Below, piece after piece: positions 9,171 to 17,079 of a stretch of 40,266 nt of DNA. Position numbers and translations under genes: made by a program. Within the stretch, counting starts at the first letter, position 1. The number at the start of each line of letters is the position of its first letter. Below the pieces are notes generated by a model that saw only the letters and a list, made by a program, of their open reading frames with translations, did no database searches and was not told the DNA's origin. The stretch covers positions 1-40,266 of the forward strand of contig CANREP010000016.1 of assembly GCA_947629685.1 (NCBI GenBank). Direction: 5' to 3'. Origin of the DNA: an uncultured Phascolarctobacterium sp. GTDB lineage: Bacteria; Bacillota; Negativicutes; Acidaminococcales; Acidaminococcaceae.

Positions 9171-9920
9171 TCAGCAAATGTCCAGCCTGTTCAAATAGTC
9201 CAGACTTTTTAAGGGCTTATCGGTCTGGAACAGCAAAAACCTGCACAGCAGCCGTTCCAGCTCCATCAGGTTAGCGCCGCGCACGCTGAATTTCTGCGGC
9301 GACTGAAAATCAAGCTGCTGCAGCTGCGTCAAGAGCCTGCGCGTCCCGGCGCTGAAAGGTTCCTCGCCGCCGGCAGCGCACTCGCAGCAGATAAGACCGC
9401 CCTGCAGCGGACTAAACCGGCAGTCTTCATCGGCTTCCGGCGTCCTGCCGCAGACCACGCAGCTTTCCGTTTGGGGAGCAAAGCCTGTCAGCGCCAAAAG
9501 CTGCAATATATAAGCCGCCGTCACTAAGCGGGGATTGTGCTTCTTGAGCACCGGGAAGACCTGCTCCAGCAGTTCGTAAATTTCCGGCTGCGGCTGATGA
9601 TCCTCGGTCATAACGGCAGTTATCTCGCTGATTACCGCGCCGTAGGCCATCTCTTTGAAATCAAAGCCCAGGGGCAGGCGCAGCAGTTCGCAGCTTTTGA
9701 GCCGGTCGATTTTCTGTCCCGCCGTTATTTCCAGCTGCAGGCTGGCAAAGGGCTGCAGCAGCCTGCCTGCCGTATTACGCACATAGCGGGCGCCGTAAGC
9801 GATAAAGCGCACCTTGCCGTGCTCACGGGTAAAACAGACGGCATATTTGTCCGCCGTCTGCCAGTTGCGTACCATGAGCACTACGCCCTGATCACTGATA
9901 TTGTTCGTCCTGTCCTGCAT
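9171..9920 (-). CDS. recO: RecO, DNA repair and recombination mediator
   Basis: RecO loads RecA on SSB-coated gaps together with RecR and anneals single strands. The predicted protein has an N-terminal OB-fold segment (QGVVLMVRNWQTADKYAVCF) and the RecO zinc site CVVCGRT...LICCECA. Length is about 249 residues, normal for the family. The frame opens further upstream at 9995 but that part would lie entirely inside the CorC-type gene; ATG 9920 (MQDRTNN), with a GGGATGATGAAG sequence before it, is preferred. Nearby ATGs at 9929 and 9926 cannot be excluded. It overlaps the preceding gene by about 29 nt and is the last gene of the phoH-ybeY-cdd-era-recO group. Confidence 0.92.
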   Translation of the reverse strand: MQDRTNNISDQGVVLMVRNWQTADKYAVCFTREHGKVRFIAYGARYVRNTAGRLLQPFASLQLEITAGQKIDRLKSCELLRLPLGFDFKEMAYGAVISEITAVMTEDHQPQPEIYELLEQVFPVLKKHNPRLVTAAYILQLLALTGFAPQTESCVVCGRTPEADEDCRFSPLQGGLICCECAAGGEEPFSAGTRRLLTQLQQLDFQSPQKFSVRGANLMELERLLCRFLLFQTDKPLKSLDYLNRLDIC

Positions 9921-11175
9921 CTTCATCATCCCGTACCCGCACTGCCCGCACGCGCAGCACACGGAAGCCTTCGGCCTGCAGTACGGTAAAATCATAGCAG
10001 CCTATGTCTACTTTGTCGCCCACTTCCGGCTTACGTCCCAACAGCCCGAAGATATAGCCGCCGATAGTGTCCTCCTCCGGGTCGTCAAAGCTGATGCCGA
10101 GGATATCCGTGATTTCATCCAGCAGCACCAGGCCGTCAAACTCGTATTCCGTATCAGACAGCTTGACGATGTCGTCCGGCTCGTCGGCTTCATGCTCGTC
10201 CTGAATCTCGCCGACGATTTCTTCCACCAAATCTTCCACAGTAACCAGCCCTGCCGTACCGCCGTATTCATCGGCCACCAGAGCCATCTGCTGGTGCTTC
10301 TGCTGCAGCATCTGCAGTACCTTTACCGTGGACATAGCCTCAGGCACTACGCTGATAGGACGCATAATCTGCCGGAAATCAAAGTTTTCGCTGCGAGAAT
10401 CCAAGTCAATCAGATCCTGCACATGTATGATGCCGATAACATGGTCCTTGTCTTCGTCGCACAGCGGATAGCGGGTGTGCTTGCCGTCACGCACTACCTG
10501 CAGGTTTTCTTCCAGCGAATCATCCGTATACAGGCACACCATATCCTGACGCGGCACCATGACCTCTCTGGCCACGCGGTCGGCAAAATCAAAGACGTTG
10601 TCAATCATCCTGCTCTCCGCATGGTCCAGCTGTCCGTGCTGCTCGCTGGCGCTGACAATCTTACGCAGTTCTTCCTCGCTGCGGGAAATATCCTCCTTGG
10701 GCAGCTGGGAAATGCCCAACGCCCCCAGTACCAAGCGCGCTACCTTGTTGAACAGCAATACCAGCGGATACAGCAGGTAATGGACGAGTACCAGCGGGTA
10801 AGAAACCAGCAGCACCACCTTTTCTACCTTGCTGACCGCAATGGCGCGGGGTACCAGCTCGCCGAAGACTACATGCAGGAAGACGACGAACAAAAATGAA
10901 CATGCCCAGGCCAGGCCCTTGTCCATAACGCCGTCGGCAGCCAGCAGACGGGCAAAAAGCGGCCCGCCCAAAATGCCCAGCAGTACGGAAGAAGCCGTAA
11001 TGCCCACCTGGATGGCGCTGAGATACGTCTCGCGCTTACGCGAGATACGCAGCACGATAGAAGCCGTACCCTCGCCATGCTGCTCCATTTCTTCCAGCCG
11101 GCTGGAACGCACGCGCACCAGTGAATATTCTGCTAATACAAAAAAACCGTTTAATAAAACTACCAGGATTACCAA
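9892..11175 (-). CDS. CorC/HlyC-type membrane protein with DUF21 and tandem CBS domains
   Basis: This is a polytopic inner-membrane protein of the hemolysin C/CorC/MpfA family, linked in other bacteria to magnesium efflux or homeostasis. An N-terminal DUF21 membrane domain (about residues 1-150, several hydrophobic helices and NGFFVLAEYSLVRVRSSRL) is followed by a CBS pair starting at EVMVPRQDMVCL, and a C-terminal CorC_HlyC domain with DTIGGYIFGLLGRKP. The coordinate given starts at TTG 11175, which has no ribosome binding site. AAGGAG at 11231-11226 points to a start about 14 codons further upstream, near an ATC at 11217 just after an in-frame TGA (11223-11221); the added segment IDGDPAIRLISEIL would suit the family. 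It sits between era and recO. Confidence 0.88.
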   Translation of the reverse strand: MVILVVLLNGFFVLAEYSLVRVRSSRLEEMEQHGEGTASIVLRISRKRETYLSAIQVGITASSVLLGILGGPLFARLLAADGVMDKGLAWACSFLFVVFLHVVFGELVPRAIAVSKVEKVVLLVSYPLVLVHYLLYPLVLLFNKVARLVLGALGISQLPKEDISRSEEELRKIVSASEQHGQLDHAESRMIDNVFDFADRVAREVMVPRQDMVCLYTDDSLEENLQVVRDGKHTRYPLCDEDKDHVIGIIHVQDLIDLDSRSENFDFRQIMRPISVVPEAMSTVKVLQMLQQKHQQMALVADEYGGTAGLVTVEDLVEEIVGEIQDEHEADEPDDIVKLSDTEYEFDGLVLLDEITDILGISFDDPEEDTIGGYIFGLLGRKPEVGDKVDIGCYDFTVLQAEGFRVLRVRAVRVRDDEDAGQDEQYQ

Positions 11176-11246
11176 TAAGATTTCGCTAATCAGTCTGATA
11201 GCAGGATCGCCGTCGATAAGTCATCACTCCTTAAAAAATTTTCTGC

Positions 11247-12155
11247 TCAATCATTATAACCGAACTGTTTCAGCGCCTTATCCTTGTTGCGCCAGTCGGC
11301 TTTTACCTTCACCCACAAATCAAGGAATACCTTGCAGCCCAAAAGTCCTTCAATATCTGCGCGCGCCTGCTGGCCAATCTTTTTCAGCAGGCTGCCTTTA
11401 GCGCCGATAACGATGCCTTTTTGGGAATCACGCTCTACAAAAATCGTAGCGCGGATATAAACGTCGTCGTTGTCGCGTTCCTTAAATTCTTCCACCTCTA
11501 CCGCGATAGAATGCGGAATCTCGTCGCGGGTCAGCAGCAGGATTTTTTCTCTGATCATTTCCGCCGCGATAACGCGCTCTGGCTGGTCGGTAATCATGTC
11601 GTCAGGGAAATACGCCGGTCCTTCCGGCAGATGCCTGGTAATTTCTGCCACCAGTCCCGGAAACTCTTCATCCTCCAGCGCCGAAACAGGCACCACCGCC
11701 GCAAAATCATAGGTCTTGCTGTAGTCGTCGATAATGCGGAACAGCTTCTCCTTATCCTGCAGCTTGTCAATCTTGTTGACTACCAGGATGACCGGGGTCT
11801 TGACCTTCTGCAGCAGCTCGGTGATATATTCCTCGCCGGCGCCGCGCTTTTCAGAAGCGTCCACCACGAACAGGATGACGTCCACTTCCTTTAAGGTATT
11901 TTCCGCCGTGCGCACCATGTATTCACCCAGTTTATGATGGGGCTTATGGATGCCAGGCGTGTCCAGGAACATGATCTGGGCGTTATCCGTATTCATAATG
12001 CACATGATTTTATTTCTGGTAGTCTGCGGACGGTCGGACATAATGGCGATTTTTTCGCCGATCAGATGATTGGTCAGCGTGGATTTGCCCACGTTAGGAC
12101 GACCGACAATAGCCGCAAAACCGGCATAATGCTTTTTGCTTTCTATGTTAATCAA
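11247..12155 (-). CDS. era: Era, ribosome-assembly GTPase
   Basis: Era is an essential GTPase that binds the 3' end of 16S rRNA during 30S maturation. The G1 loop GRPNVGKS is at residues 18-25, the G3 motif DTPG at 65-68, NKID at 127-130 and the SAL loop of G5 later. The C-terminal KH domain includes GIVIGAKGSLLKKIGQQAR. Length (302) is typical. No ATG is available near the N-terminus. The coordinate uses TTG 12155, but GGAGG ends at 12156 with no spacing, so ATT 12152 or ATA 12146 may be the true initiator. It lies 11 nt after cdd. Confidence 0.95.
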   Translation of the reverse strand: MINIESKKHYAGFAAIVGRPNVGKSTLTNHLIGEKIAIMSDRPQTTRNKIMCIMNTDNAQIMFLDTPGIHKPHHKLGEYMVRTAENTLKEVDVILFVVDASEKRGAGEEYITELLQKVKTPVILVVNKIDKLQDKEKLFRIIDDYSKTYDFAAVVPVSALEDEEFPGLVAEITRHLPEGPAYFPDDMITDQPERVIAAEMIREKILLLTRDEIPHSIAVEVEEFKERDNDDVYIRATIFVERDSQKGIVIGAKGSLLKKIGQQARADIEGLLGCKVFLDLWVKVKADWRNKDKALKQFGYND

Positions 12156-12166
12156 CCTCCAGATAC

Positions 12167-12541
12167 TTACAGAGTAAAGCCGTAGGGCAAAAGCTCCTCC
12201 GGCGTGTATATTTTAAAATCGCCGCTGATGTCGGCTAAAATAATCCTGGGAATCTTAAACTCCGTCATCACCTGACGGCAGGCGCCGCAAGGGGAAACAG
12301 GCCCCTCGGTATTAGCAACAACGCAGAGAGCCGCAAACTCTCTTTCTCCTGCTCCTATGGCCGCAAAAATTGCACAGCGCTCTGCGCAGCAGCTTAACCC
12401 GTAGGAAGCATTCTCCACATTGCAGCCGGTAAAGATATTACCTGCCGCTGTGCGCACCGCCGCTCCCACGGCAAAATTGGAATAGGGCGCGTAGGCATTC
12501 CTGCGGGCCGCCAGCGCCGCCTCGAAAAGCTCCTTATCCAT
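12167..12541 (-). CDS. cdd: Cytidine deaminase
   Basis: This enzyme hydrolytically deaminates cytidine and deoxycytidine in pyrimidine salvage. The 124-residue, single-domain (homotetrameric type) protein has the catalytic C52-A-E54 with E54 as proton shuttle and P-C85-G-A-C88 as the other zinc ligands. NAYAPYSNFAVGAA near the N-terminus is the family signature. The frame continues to a GTG at 12550 directly after the ybeY stop, but AGGTGAGG precedes ATG 12541 and the family starts there. It lies between ybeY and era, the usual Firmicute order. Confidence 0.95.
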   Translation of the reverse strand: MDKELFEAALAARRNAYAPYSNFAVGAAVRTAAGNIFTGCNVENASYGLSCCAERCAIFAAIGAGEREFAALCVVANTEGPVSPCGACRQVMTEFKIPRIILADISGDFKIYTPEELLPYGFTL

Positions 12542-12550
12542 CGGCCTCAC

Positions 12551-13045
12551 CTATTTCTGCTCCAGATCCAGATATTCTTCGGACAGGCGGATTTCGCGCA
12601 GCGCCTCTTCTTCTTTAGCGCGCATTACTTTCTTGTCCTCGTCCGTCATATGGTCGTAGCCCAACAGATGCAGCAGTCCGTGCACGGCAAGATACACGAT
12701 TTCGCGCTCCAAGCCGTGGCCGAACTCCTCGCCCTGGCGCTGGGCGGTTTCTGCCGAAATGATAATATCGCCCAAAAGATGTTCTTCCGGCCCGTCCACC
12801 AGCGCCGGCTCTTCTTCGTCGCCTTCGTCCAGCGCAAAACTCAGCACGTCCGTAGGCCTGTCCACGTTGCGGTACTCGCGGTTCAGCGTATGGATTTCTT
12901 CATCGTCCACGATGGTGATGTCCACCTCGGTCATATCGTCCAGCCCATGCAGGCGGGCCACGGCGTTCAGTCCGTCATGCAGCCGCTTTTCCATGTATTC
13001 GCTTAAACTTATCTTCTGCTGATCATTTTCAAAATTGATGATCAT
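12551..13045 (-). CDS. ybeY: YbeY, endoribonuclease / rRNA maturation factor
   Basis: YbeY is a metal-dependent RNase needed for 16S rRNA 3'-end maturation and ribosome quality control. The zinc signature H122-GLL-H126-LLGYD-H132 is intact, and RPTDVLSF is the other conserved segment. At 164 residues it has normal length plus a short acidic insert (ALDEGDEEEPALVDGPEEH). The ATG overlaps the phoH stop by 4 nt (ATGA), with GGAGG inside the end of phoH as ribosome binding site. Confidence 0.95.
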   Translation of the reverse strand: MIINFENDQQKISLSEYMEKRLHDGLNAVARLHGLDDMTEVDITIVDDEEIHTLNREYRNVDRPTDVLSFALDEGDEEEPALVDGPEEHLLGDIIISAETAQRQGEEFGHGLEREIVYLAVHGLLHLLGYDHMTDEDKKVMRAKEEEALREIRLSEEYLDLEQK

Positions 13046-14025
13046 TGTTCTTCCTCCGTCTGTCTGCGCTTCTCAAAATTTTCGTAGGCCCTGATAATAG
13101 AGCCGACAATTTCATGGCGCACCACGTCATGCTCGTCAAATTTTATAATACCGATGCCGTCCACGTAACGCAGGATGCGGGCCGCGTCTTTCAGGCCGCT
13201 GCTTTTGCCTGCGGGCAGGTCGATCTGGGTGATGTCGCCGGTAATAACCATCTTGCTGCCGAAACCGAAACGGGTCAGGAACATCTTCATCTGTTCCGGC
13301 GTAGTATTCTGCGCCTCGTCTAAGATGATAAAGGAATCATTGAGCGTACGCCCGCGCATATACGCCAGCGGCGCAACCTCGATAGTACCCCGGGATAAGT
13401 GCTTCTGGAAGCTTTCGCTGCCCAGCATATCGTACAGACCGTCATACAAAGGCCGCAGATAAGGGTCTACCTTGTCCTGCATATCGCCGGGCAGAAAGCC
13501 GAGCTTCTCGCCTGCTTCCACCGCGGGACGCGTCAGCACAATACGCTCTACTTCTTTCCTCTTTAGCGCCGCCACGGCCAAAGCTACCGCCAGGTAGGTC
13601 TTGCCGGTGCCGGCCGGGCCGATACCCAGCGTAATAAAATTATGCCGGATGGTTTCCACATAATTCCACTGTCCCAGCGTCTTGGCCTTCACCTGCCGCC
13701 CGCGGCTGTTAGTAATGATATTGTCCGCATACATGCGATGCAGTTTATCTGTACGCCCCTCTTTCACCATGAAGACGCTGTAGCGCACATCATGCACCGT
13801 CAGCGGCAGCCCCTGCCGGTACAGGAACAACAGCTCCGTAAAAAGCTGCCTGAGCTGTTCAACCTCTTGCGCCGGCCCATCCAGCGAAATCTGATTGCCC
13901 CGGGCCAGAAGCCTGCTGGTAAAAGAATCGCGGATAATGCGCAGAAATTCCTCGTTTCTGCCGCAAATCCCTACCATCTCCTGTTGGTCAACGGTCTCGA
14001 TAACATAATCCGTCTGCTGCAACAA
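13042..14025 (-). CDS. phoH: PhoH-family ATPase
   Basis: This is a PhoH/YbeZ-like ATPase that commonly partners YbeY in RNA metabolism. Walker A GPAGTGKT is at residues 136-143 and Walker B LDEAQ at 235-239, with RPAVEAGEKLGFLPGD between them, typical of PhoH. The N-terminal ~115 residues form the extra domain seen in YbeZ/PhoH-like proteins. Translation starts at TTG 14025 with GGAGG 7 nt upstream. It is directly coupled to ybeY by an ATGA overlap. Confidence 0.94.
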   Translation of the reverse strand: MLQQTDYVIETVDQQEMVGICGRNEEFLRIIRDSFTSRLLARGNQISLDGPAQEVEQLRQLFTELLFLYRQGLPLTVHDVRYSVFMVKEGRTDKLHRMYADNIITNSRGRQVKAKTLGQWNYVETIRHNFITLGIGPAGTGKTYLAVALAVAALKRKEVERIVLTRPAVEAGEKLGFLPGDMQDKVDPYLRPLYDGLYDMLGSESFQKHLSRGTIEVAPLAYMRGRTLNDSFIILDEAQNTTPEQMKMFLTRFGFGSKMVITGDITQIDLPAGKSSGLKDAARILRYVDGIGIIKFDEHDVVRHEIVGSIIRAYENFEKRRQTEEEQ

Positions 14026-14042
14026 TCTATTTCCTCCTCAGC

Positions 14043-14597
14043 CTAGCGCTTTTCTATGGTAATCTTCTTGATAACTACGTCCTGCAATGGTTTATCGTTG
14101 CCGTCCGTAGCCACGCGGCCGATTTTACGCACCACGTCCATGCCCTTGGTCACCTTGCCGAAAACAGCGTGACGCCCGTCCAGCCGCGGACAGGGCTCCA
14201 GGGTAATGAAGAACTGGCTGCCGCCGGTATTAGGGCCGGCATTGGCCATAGAGATGACGCCGGCGCTGTCATGGAGCAGCTTGCTGGTAAATTCGTCCTT
14301 AATAGTATACCCGGGGCCGCCGGTACCATTACCGTTGGGGTCGCCGCCCTGAATCATAAAGCCATCGATAACGCGATGAAAAATAAGTCCGTTGTAAAAG
14401 CCCTTATCTGCCAGGCTGATGAAATTAGCGCAGGTATTCGGGGCAAGGTCGGTTGCCAGCTTCACCTCAAAAGAGCCCATACTGGTTTCAAAAACTGCCG
14501 TAGCGGGCTCAGCTTTGGGAGCTTCGGCTTCCTTGCCGCAGGCAGAAGCGGCCAGCGAACATACAAGCAGCATACATATCAAAAATAACTTTTTCAC
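14043..14597 (-). CDS. Cyclophilin-type peptidyl-prolyl isomerase, probable lipoprotein
   Basis: This is a secreted cis-trans proline isomerase. The protein has a hydrophobic signal ([20 protein letters not shown]) with Cys as likely lipidation site, although the -3 residue is Ala, not Leu. The cyclophilin core follows: [15 protein letters not shown] holds the catalytic Arg, then GSQFFIT and [11 protein letters not shown]. The frame begins at 14627, but GGAGG sits 6 nt before GTG 14597 and directly abuts ATG 14603, so GTG is preferred, giving 184 residues. It would act at the outer face of the inner membrane or in the periplasm. It lies 17 nt upstream of phoH and could share its transcript. 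Confidence 0.9.
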   Translation of the reverse strand: MKKLFLICMLLVCSLAASACGKEAEAPKAEPATAVFETSMGSFEVKLATDLAPNTCANFISLADKGFYNGLIFHRVIDGFMIQGGDPNGNGTGGPGYTIKDEFTSKLLHDSAGVISMANAGPNTGGSQFFITLEPCPRLDGRHAVFGKVTKGMDVVRKIGRVATDGNDKPLQDVVIKKITIEKR

Positions 14598-14661
14598 ATT
14601 CATCCTCCGAAAAATATATTTCCACATTATATATTATACATCTAATTGGCAAAAAAATAAA

Positions 14662-15387
14662 TTATGCAAATTGCTGCAGCCACCTGCAGATAATTTCTCC
14701 GGCCTCGTCGCTGCAGCAGGTAAAGCTGTGGTCTCCCTGCGGAAAGATGTGTAATTCCTTATGCACATTCAGCAGCGCAAAATTACGCCGCGCCTGTTCT
14801 ACATTGACCGTCTCATCCGCCGCACCGTGCAGGATAAGCACCGGCCGCTGCTGCCAGCTGCGCAATACGGCGTCGATGTCGTATTTATCTATATCCGTCA
14901 GAAAATCCGGCGTCAGAGCCAGCTTGCCCCGCTCGTCTGCCAGATGCAGCGTAACGCCGCTGTCTAAAAGCTTATATTGCTCTTGCCCTAACGCCTGCAG
15001 GAAAGTTTCGCGCAGATTATTGGGCGTTGCCCATAAAATCAGGCCGGCAATACTTTCATCCTGCGCCGCCGTTAGCAGCGACGCCGCGCCCCCTAAGCTG
15101 CGTCCCAACAGGATAATTTTTCTGTCCGGCAGCCGCTTGCGCACCGCCGCGATGACTGCCTGCAATTCTTCAATCTGCCGGGAAAGGATCTGACTGCCGT
15201 TAAAGTTGAAGCGCACTACATTTACATATTGCCGCGCCCTGCCAGCCAAAGCTATAGCACGTCCGCCGCCGTCTCTGCTGCCGCGGAAGCCGTGCGCCAT
15301 AATAAGCACCGGGGCCTCAGCCTTTGCGCAGCTGTTCACGATACATTCGATTGCTCCATAGGGACCTGTAAAAGTAAAATTCTGCAT
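14662..15387 (-). CDS. Alpha/beta hydrolase (serine esterase-like)
   Basis: This is a cytoplasmic alpha/beta-hydrolase of unknown substrate, with no signal peptide. The nucleophile elbow is G95-R-S97-L-G, the acid is probably D191 in HGAADETV and the base H220 in GDHSF, so the catalytic triad is complete. The oxyanion HGF motif (AHGFRGSRDGGG) is at residues 32-42. Length (241) fits small esterases and dienelactone-hydrolase-like proteins. The frame extends to GTG 15399 (two GTG codons in a row); ATG 15387, with a weak GGTGAAG before it, is chosen. Specific activity cannot be told from sequence. Confidence 0.85.
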   Translation of the reverse strand: MQNFTFTGPYGAIECIVNSCAKAEAPVLIMAHGFRGSRDGGGRAIALAGRARQYVNVVRFNFNGSQILSRQIEELQAVIAAVRKRLPDRKIILLGRSLGGAASLLTAAQDESIAGLILWATPNNLRETFLQALGQEQYKLLDSGVTLHLADERGKLALTPDFLTDIDKYDIDAVLRSWQQRPVLILHGAADETVNVEQARRNFALLNVHKELHIFPQGDHSFTCCSDEAGEIICRWLQQFA

Positions 15388-15464
15388 TTTCTTCACCACG
15401 CTTAATATCTTTATACTTCCTTAGCAAATTTTTTTCGGTATTATTTAGTTAATTACACATAAAA

Positions 15465-15504
15465 CGCAAAAAACCTGCTGCAAGCTTACGCTCACAGCAG
15501 GTTT
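15465..15504 (-). terminator. Strong intrinsic terminator after the DASS transporter gene
   Basis: A 15-bp stem (15471-15485 with 15490-15504, two G-T wobbles) has a GTAA loop and is followed by six U residues on the minus strand. It separates the transporter transcript from the downstream hydrolase gene. Confidence 0.92.
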
Positions 15505-15534
15505 ACTTGTTTCCCGTATTTAATTCAGATTAAA

Positions 15535-16809
15535 TTATTTGCCGGGGAAGAAAGGCCATACCATCGGGATGATAATCAGGGATACGATAAATGCTACGAT
15601 TACCAGACCGGTACCAGCTTTTACGTAGTCCATGAATTTGTATCCGCCAGGGCCAAGAACCAGGGTGTTCGGAGGAGTACCAACAGGAGTTGCGAATGCG
15701 CAGGAAGCTGCAACCGCAATTGCCATCAATACTGCTTTCGGGTCAGCACCCAGTTGTTTGGAGATTGCAATGCCGATCGGGCACAGCAGAGCTGCAGATG
15801 CAGTGTTGGACATGAATTGTGTCAGGCCGCAGGACAGGATGAAGAGTACTGCAGTAACAACCATCGGGGAAGGAGAACCGCCCATCAGGCCAACGCAGAA
15901 TTCAGCAACCAGTTTACCAGCGCCAGTTTTGTCCATTGCGGAAGATACAGGCATCATACCAGCGAACAGGAAGATGGTTACCCAGTCGATGGAAGCATAT
16001 GCTTGTTTTTCAGTCAAGCAGCCGGTCAGTACGCAAACCAGAGCACCGATAATTGCTGCCATTTCCAGGGTTACGCCCGGGATGCCGATTGCCATGGTGA
16101 TAACAACCAACAGCAGGATAACGCCGGAGATGATCATTTTGTTAGTGGAAGTAGAAGAAGCTTCGATTTCTTGTTCGATTTCCTGGTCAGCATCCAGTTC
16201 AACTTTCGGCAGGAGGTGTTTGCCGATGAACATCATGTAGAGCATACCTGCTACGGATACAGGAATACCGATCCAAGCGAATTCGAAGAAGCCGAATGCC
16301 GGCAGACCAGCTGCAGTCATAGCGCCGGTTGCGATGATGTTAGGCGGAGTACCAACCATGGTGATGATACCGCCCCAACCGCAAGCAAATGCCAAAGGCA
16401 TCAACTGACGGGAAGCCGGAATCTTAGCTGCTGCGCAGATACCGAGTGCTACAGGAAGCAAGCAAGCTGCGGTACCAGTGTTGGACAATACAGAAGAAAG
16501 TAAAGTACCAACGAGCATCAGGCCGAACATCAGGCTGTTTTCACCGGTACCACACATTTTAACAACAGTGTTACCGATTTTCTGAGCCAAGCCGGTGTAG
16601 AACATTGCTGCACCTACAACGAACATACCTGCGAACAGTACTACGGTAGAGTCGGACAAACCGGAGAATACTTGTTTAGCAGGAATGAAACCTAACAGGC
16701 CGCATGCGATAGCGCCTGCCATTGCAGTAATTGCCAGAGGGATAAGTTCAGTTACGAAGAAAAGTGCAACTACTGCCAACAGAATTAAACATTTTACTGC
16801 TGGGGACAT
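15535..16809 (-). CDS. DASS/SLC13-type dicarboxylate (anion):Na+ symporter
   Basis: This inner-membrane carrier of the divalent anion:sodium symporter family (VcINDY/SdcS-like) most probably imports C4-dicarboxylates. Both diagnostic SNT motifs are present (109-111 and 334-336), each followed by a GTPPN motif (153-157 and 377-381), marking the two inverted repeats that build the Na+ and carboxylate sites. About 11 hydrophobic helices and an acidic cytoplasmic linker (203-222) are visible. At 424 residues it is slightly short for the family. AAAGGAGG lies 8 nt before the ATG. It stands as a single transcription unit with its own promoter, a 5' hairpin and a strong terminator, and its promoter carries the TGTTGC-N4-GCAACA palindrome shared with the nearby CRP/FNR-type gene. 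Succinate as substrate is an inference. Confidence 0.93.
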   Translation of the reverse strand: MSPAVKCLILLAVVALFFVTELIPLAITAMAGAIACGLLGFIPAKQVFSGLSDSTVVLFAGMFVVGAAMFYTGLAQKIGNTVVKMCGTGENSLMFGLMLVGTLLSSVLSNTGTAACLLPVALGICAAAKIPASRQLMPLAFACGWGGIITMVGTPPNIIATGAMTAAGLPAFGFFEFAWIGIPVSVAGMLYMMFIGKHLLPKVELDADQEIEQEIEASSTSTNKMIISGVILLLVVITMAIGIPGVTLEMAAIIGALVCVLTGCLTEKQAYASIDWVTIFLFAGMMPVSSAMDKTGAGKLVAEFCVGLMGGSPSPMVVTAVLFILSCGLTQFMSNTASAALLCPIGIAISKQLGADPKAVLMAIAVAASCAFATPVGTPPNTLVLGPGGYKFMDYVKAGTGLVIVAFIVSLIIIPMVWPFFPGK

Positions 16810-16838
16810 TTTCTGTTCCTCCTTTATAAAGTTTTTTA

Positions 16839-16855
16839 CAAGCTTTATCAGCTTG
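16839..16855 (-). other. 5'-terminal hairpin of the DASS transporter mRNA
   Basis: CAAGCT and AGCTTG (16855-16850 with 16844-16839) can form a 6-bp stem starting within a few bases of the predicted transcription start. Such 5' stems can protect an mRNA from 5'-end-dependent decay; this function is inferred. Confidence 0.5.
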
Positions 16856-16859
16856 CAAA

Positions 16860-16868
16860 ATTATAATA
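16860..16868 (-). promoter_or_regulatory. -10 region of the DASS transporter promoter
   Basis: On the minus strand TATTATAAT offers two overlapping -10 boxes (TATAAT at 16865-16860, TATTAT at 16868-16863). No good -35 box is seen at the right spacing; the palindrome at 16890-16905 occupies that area, as expected for an activator-dependent promoter. Confidence 0.7.
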
Positions 16869-16889
16869 CCAATTTTTGTCAAAAACTTC

Positions 16890-16905
16890 TGTTGCTAAAG
16901 CAACA
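16890..16905. promoter_or_regulatory. Operator A: palindrome TGTTGC-N4-GCAACA upstream of the DASS transporter
   Basis: This perfect palindrome with 6-bp arms is centred at 16897.5, about 41.5-44.5 bp upstream of the predicted start, depending on which -10 box is used. The minus-strand sequence TGTTGCTTTAGCAACA is identical to operator C. Size and symmetry match CRP/FNR-family sites. Confidence 0.75.
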
Positions 16906-16990
16906 CTTTCCGGCTTACACCGCCACTTACCATGTCTATATCACTTTTTTTAGTTTTTTAATTACAGGGATAGAATATTGACAGAAAGTG

Positions 16991-17020
16991 CATAAAAAAA
17001 CAGGGCGGCTCATCAGAGCC
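16991..17020 (-). terminator. Possible weak terminator below the AraC-type relic
   Basis: A 5-bp stem GGCTC/GAGCC with a 4-nt loop is followed on the minus strand by GCCCTG and then seven T residues. The gap between stem and T-run makes it a weak candidate. Confidence 0.35.
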
Positions 17021-17079
17021 ATCGTGCTGAAAGCGGGCCTAAAGTTTACACACGGTGAGCTTTAAGGTGAAATCAATCC

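Noticed and set aside
14626-14652. Promoter TTGCCA...TATAAT upstream of the cyclophilin gene
   Set aside because: The spacing is 15 bp or 8 bp depending on the -10 box, both outside the normal range; too weak to list.
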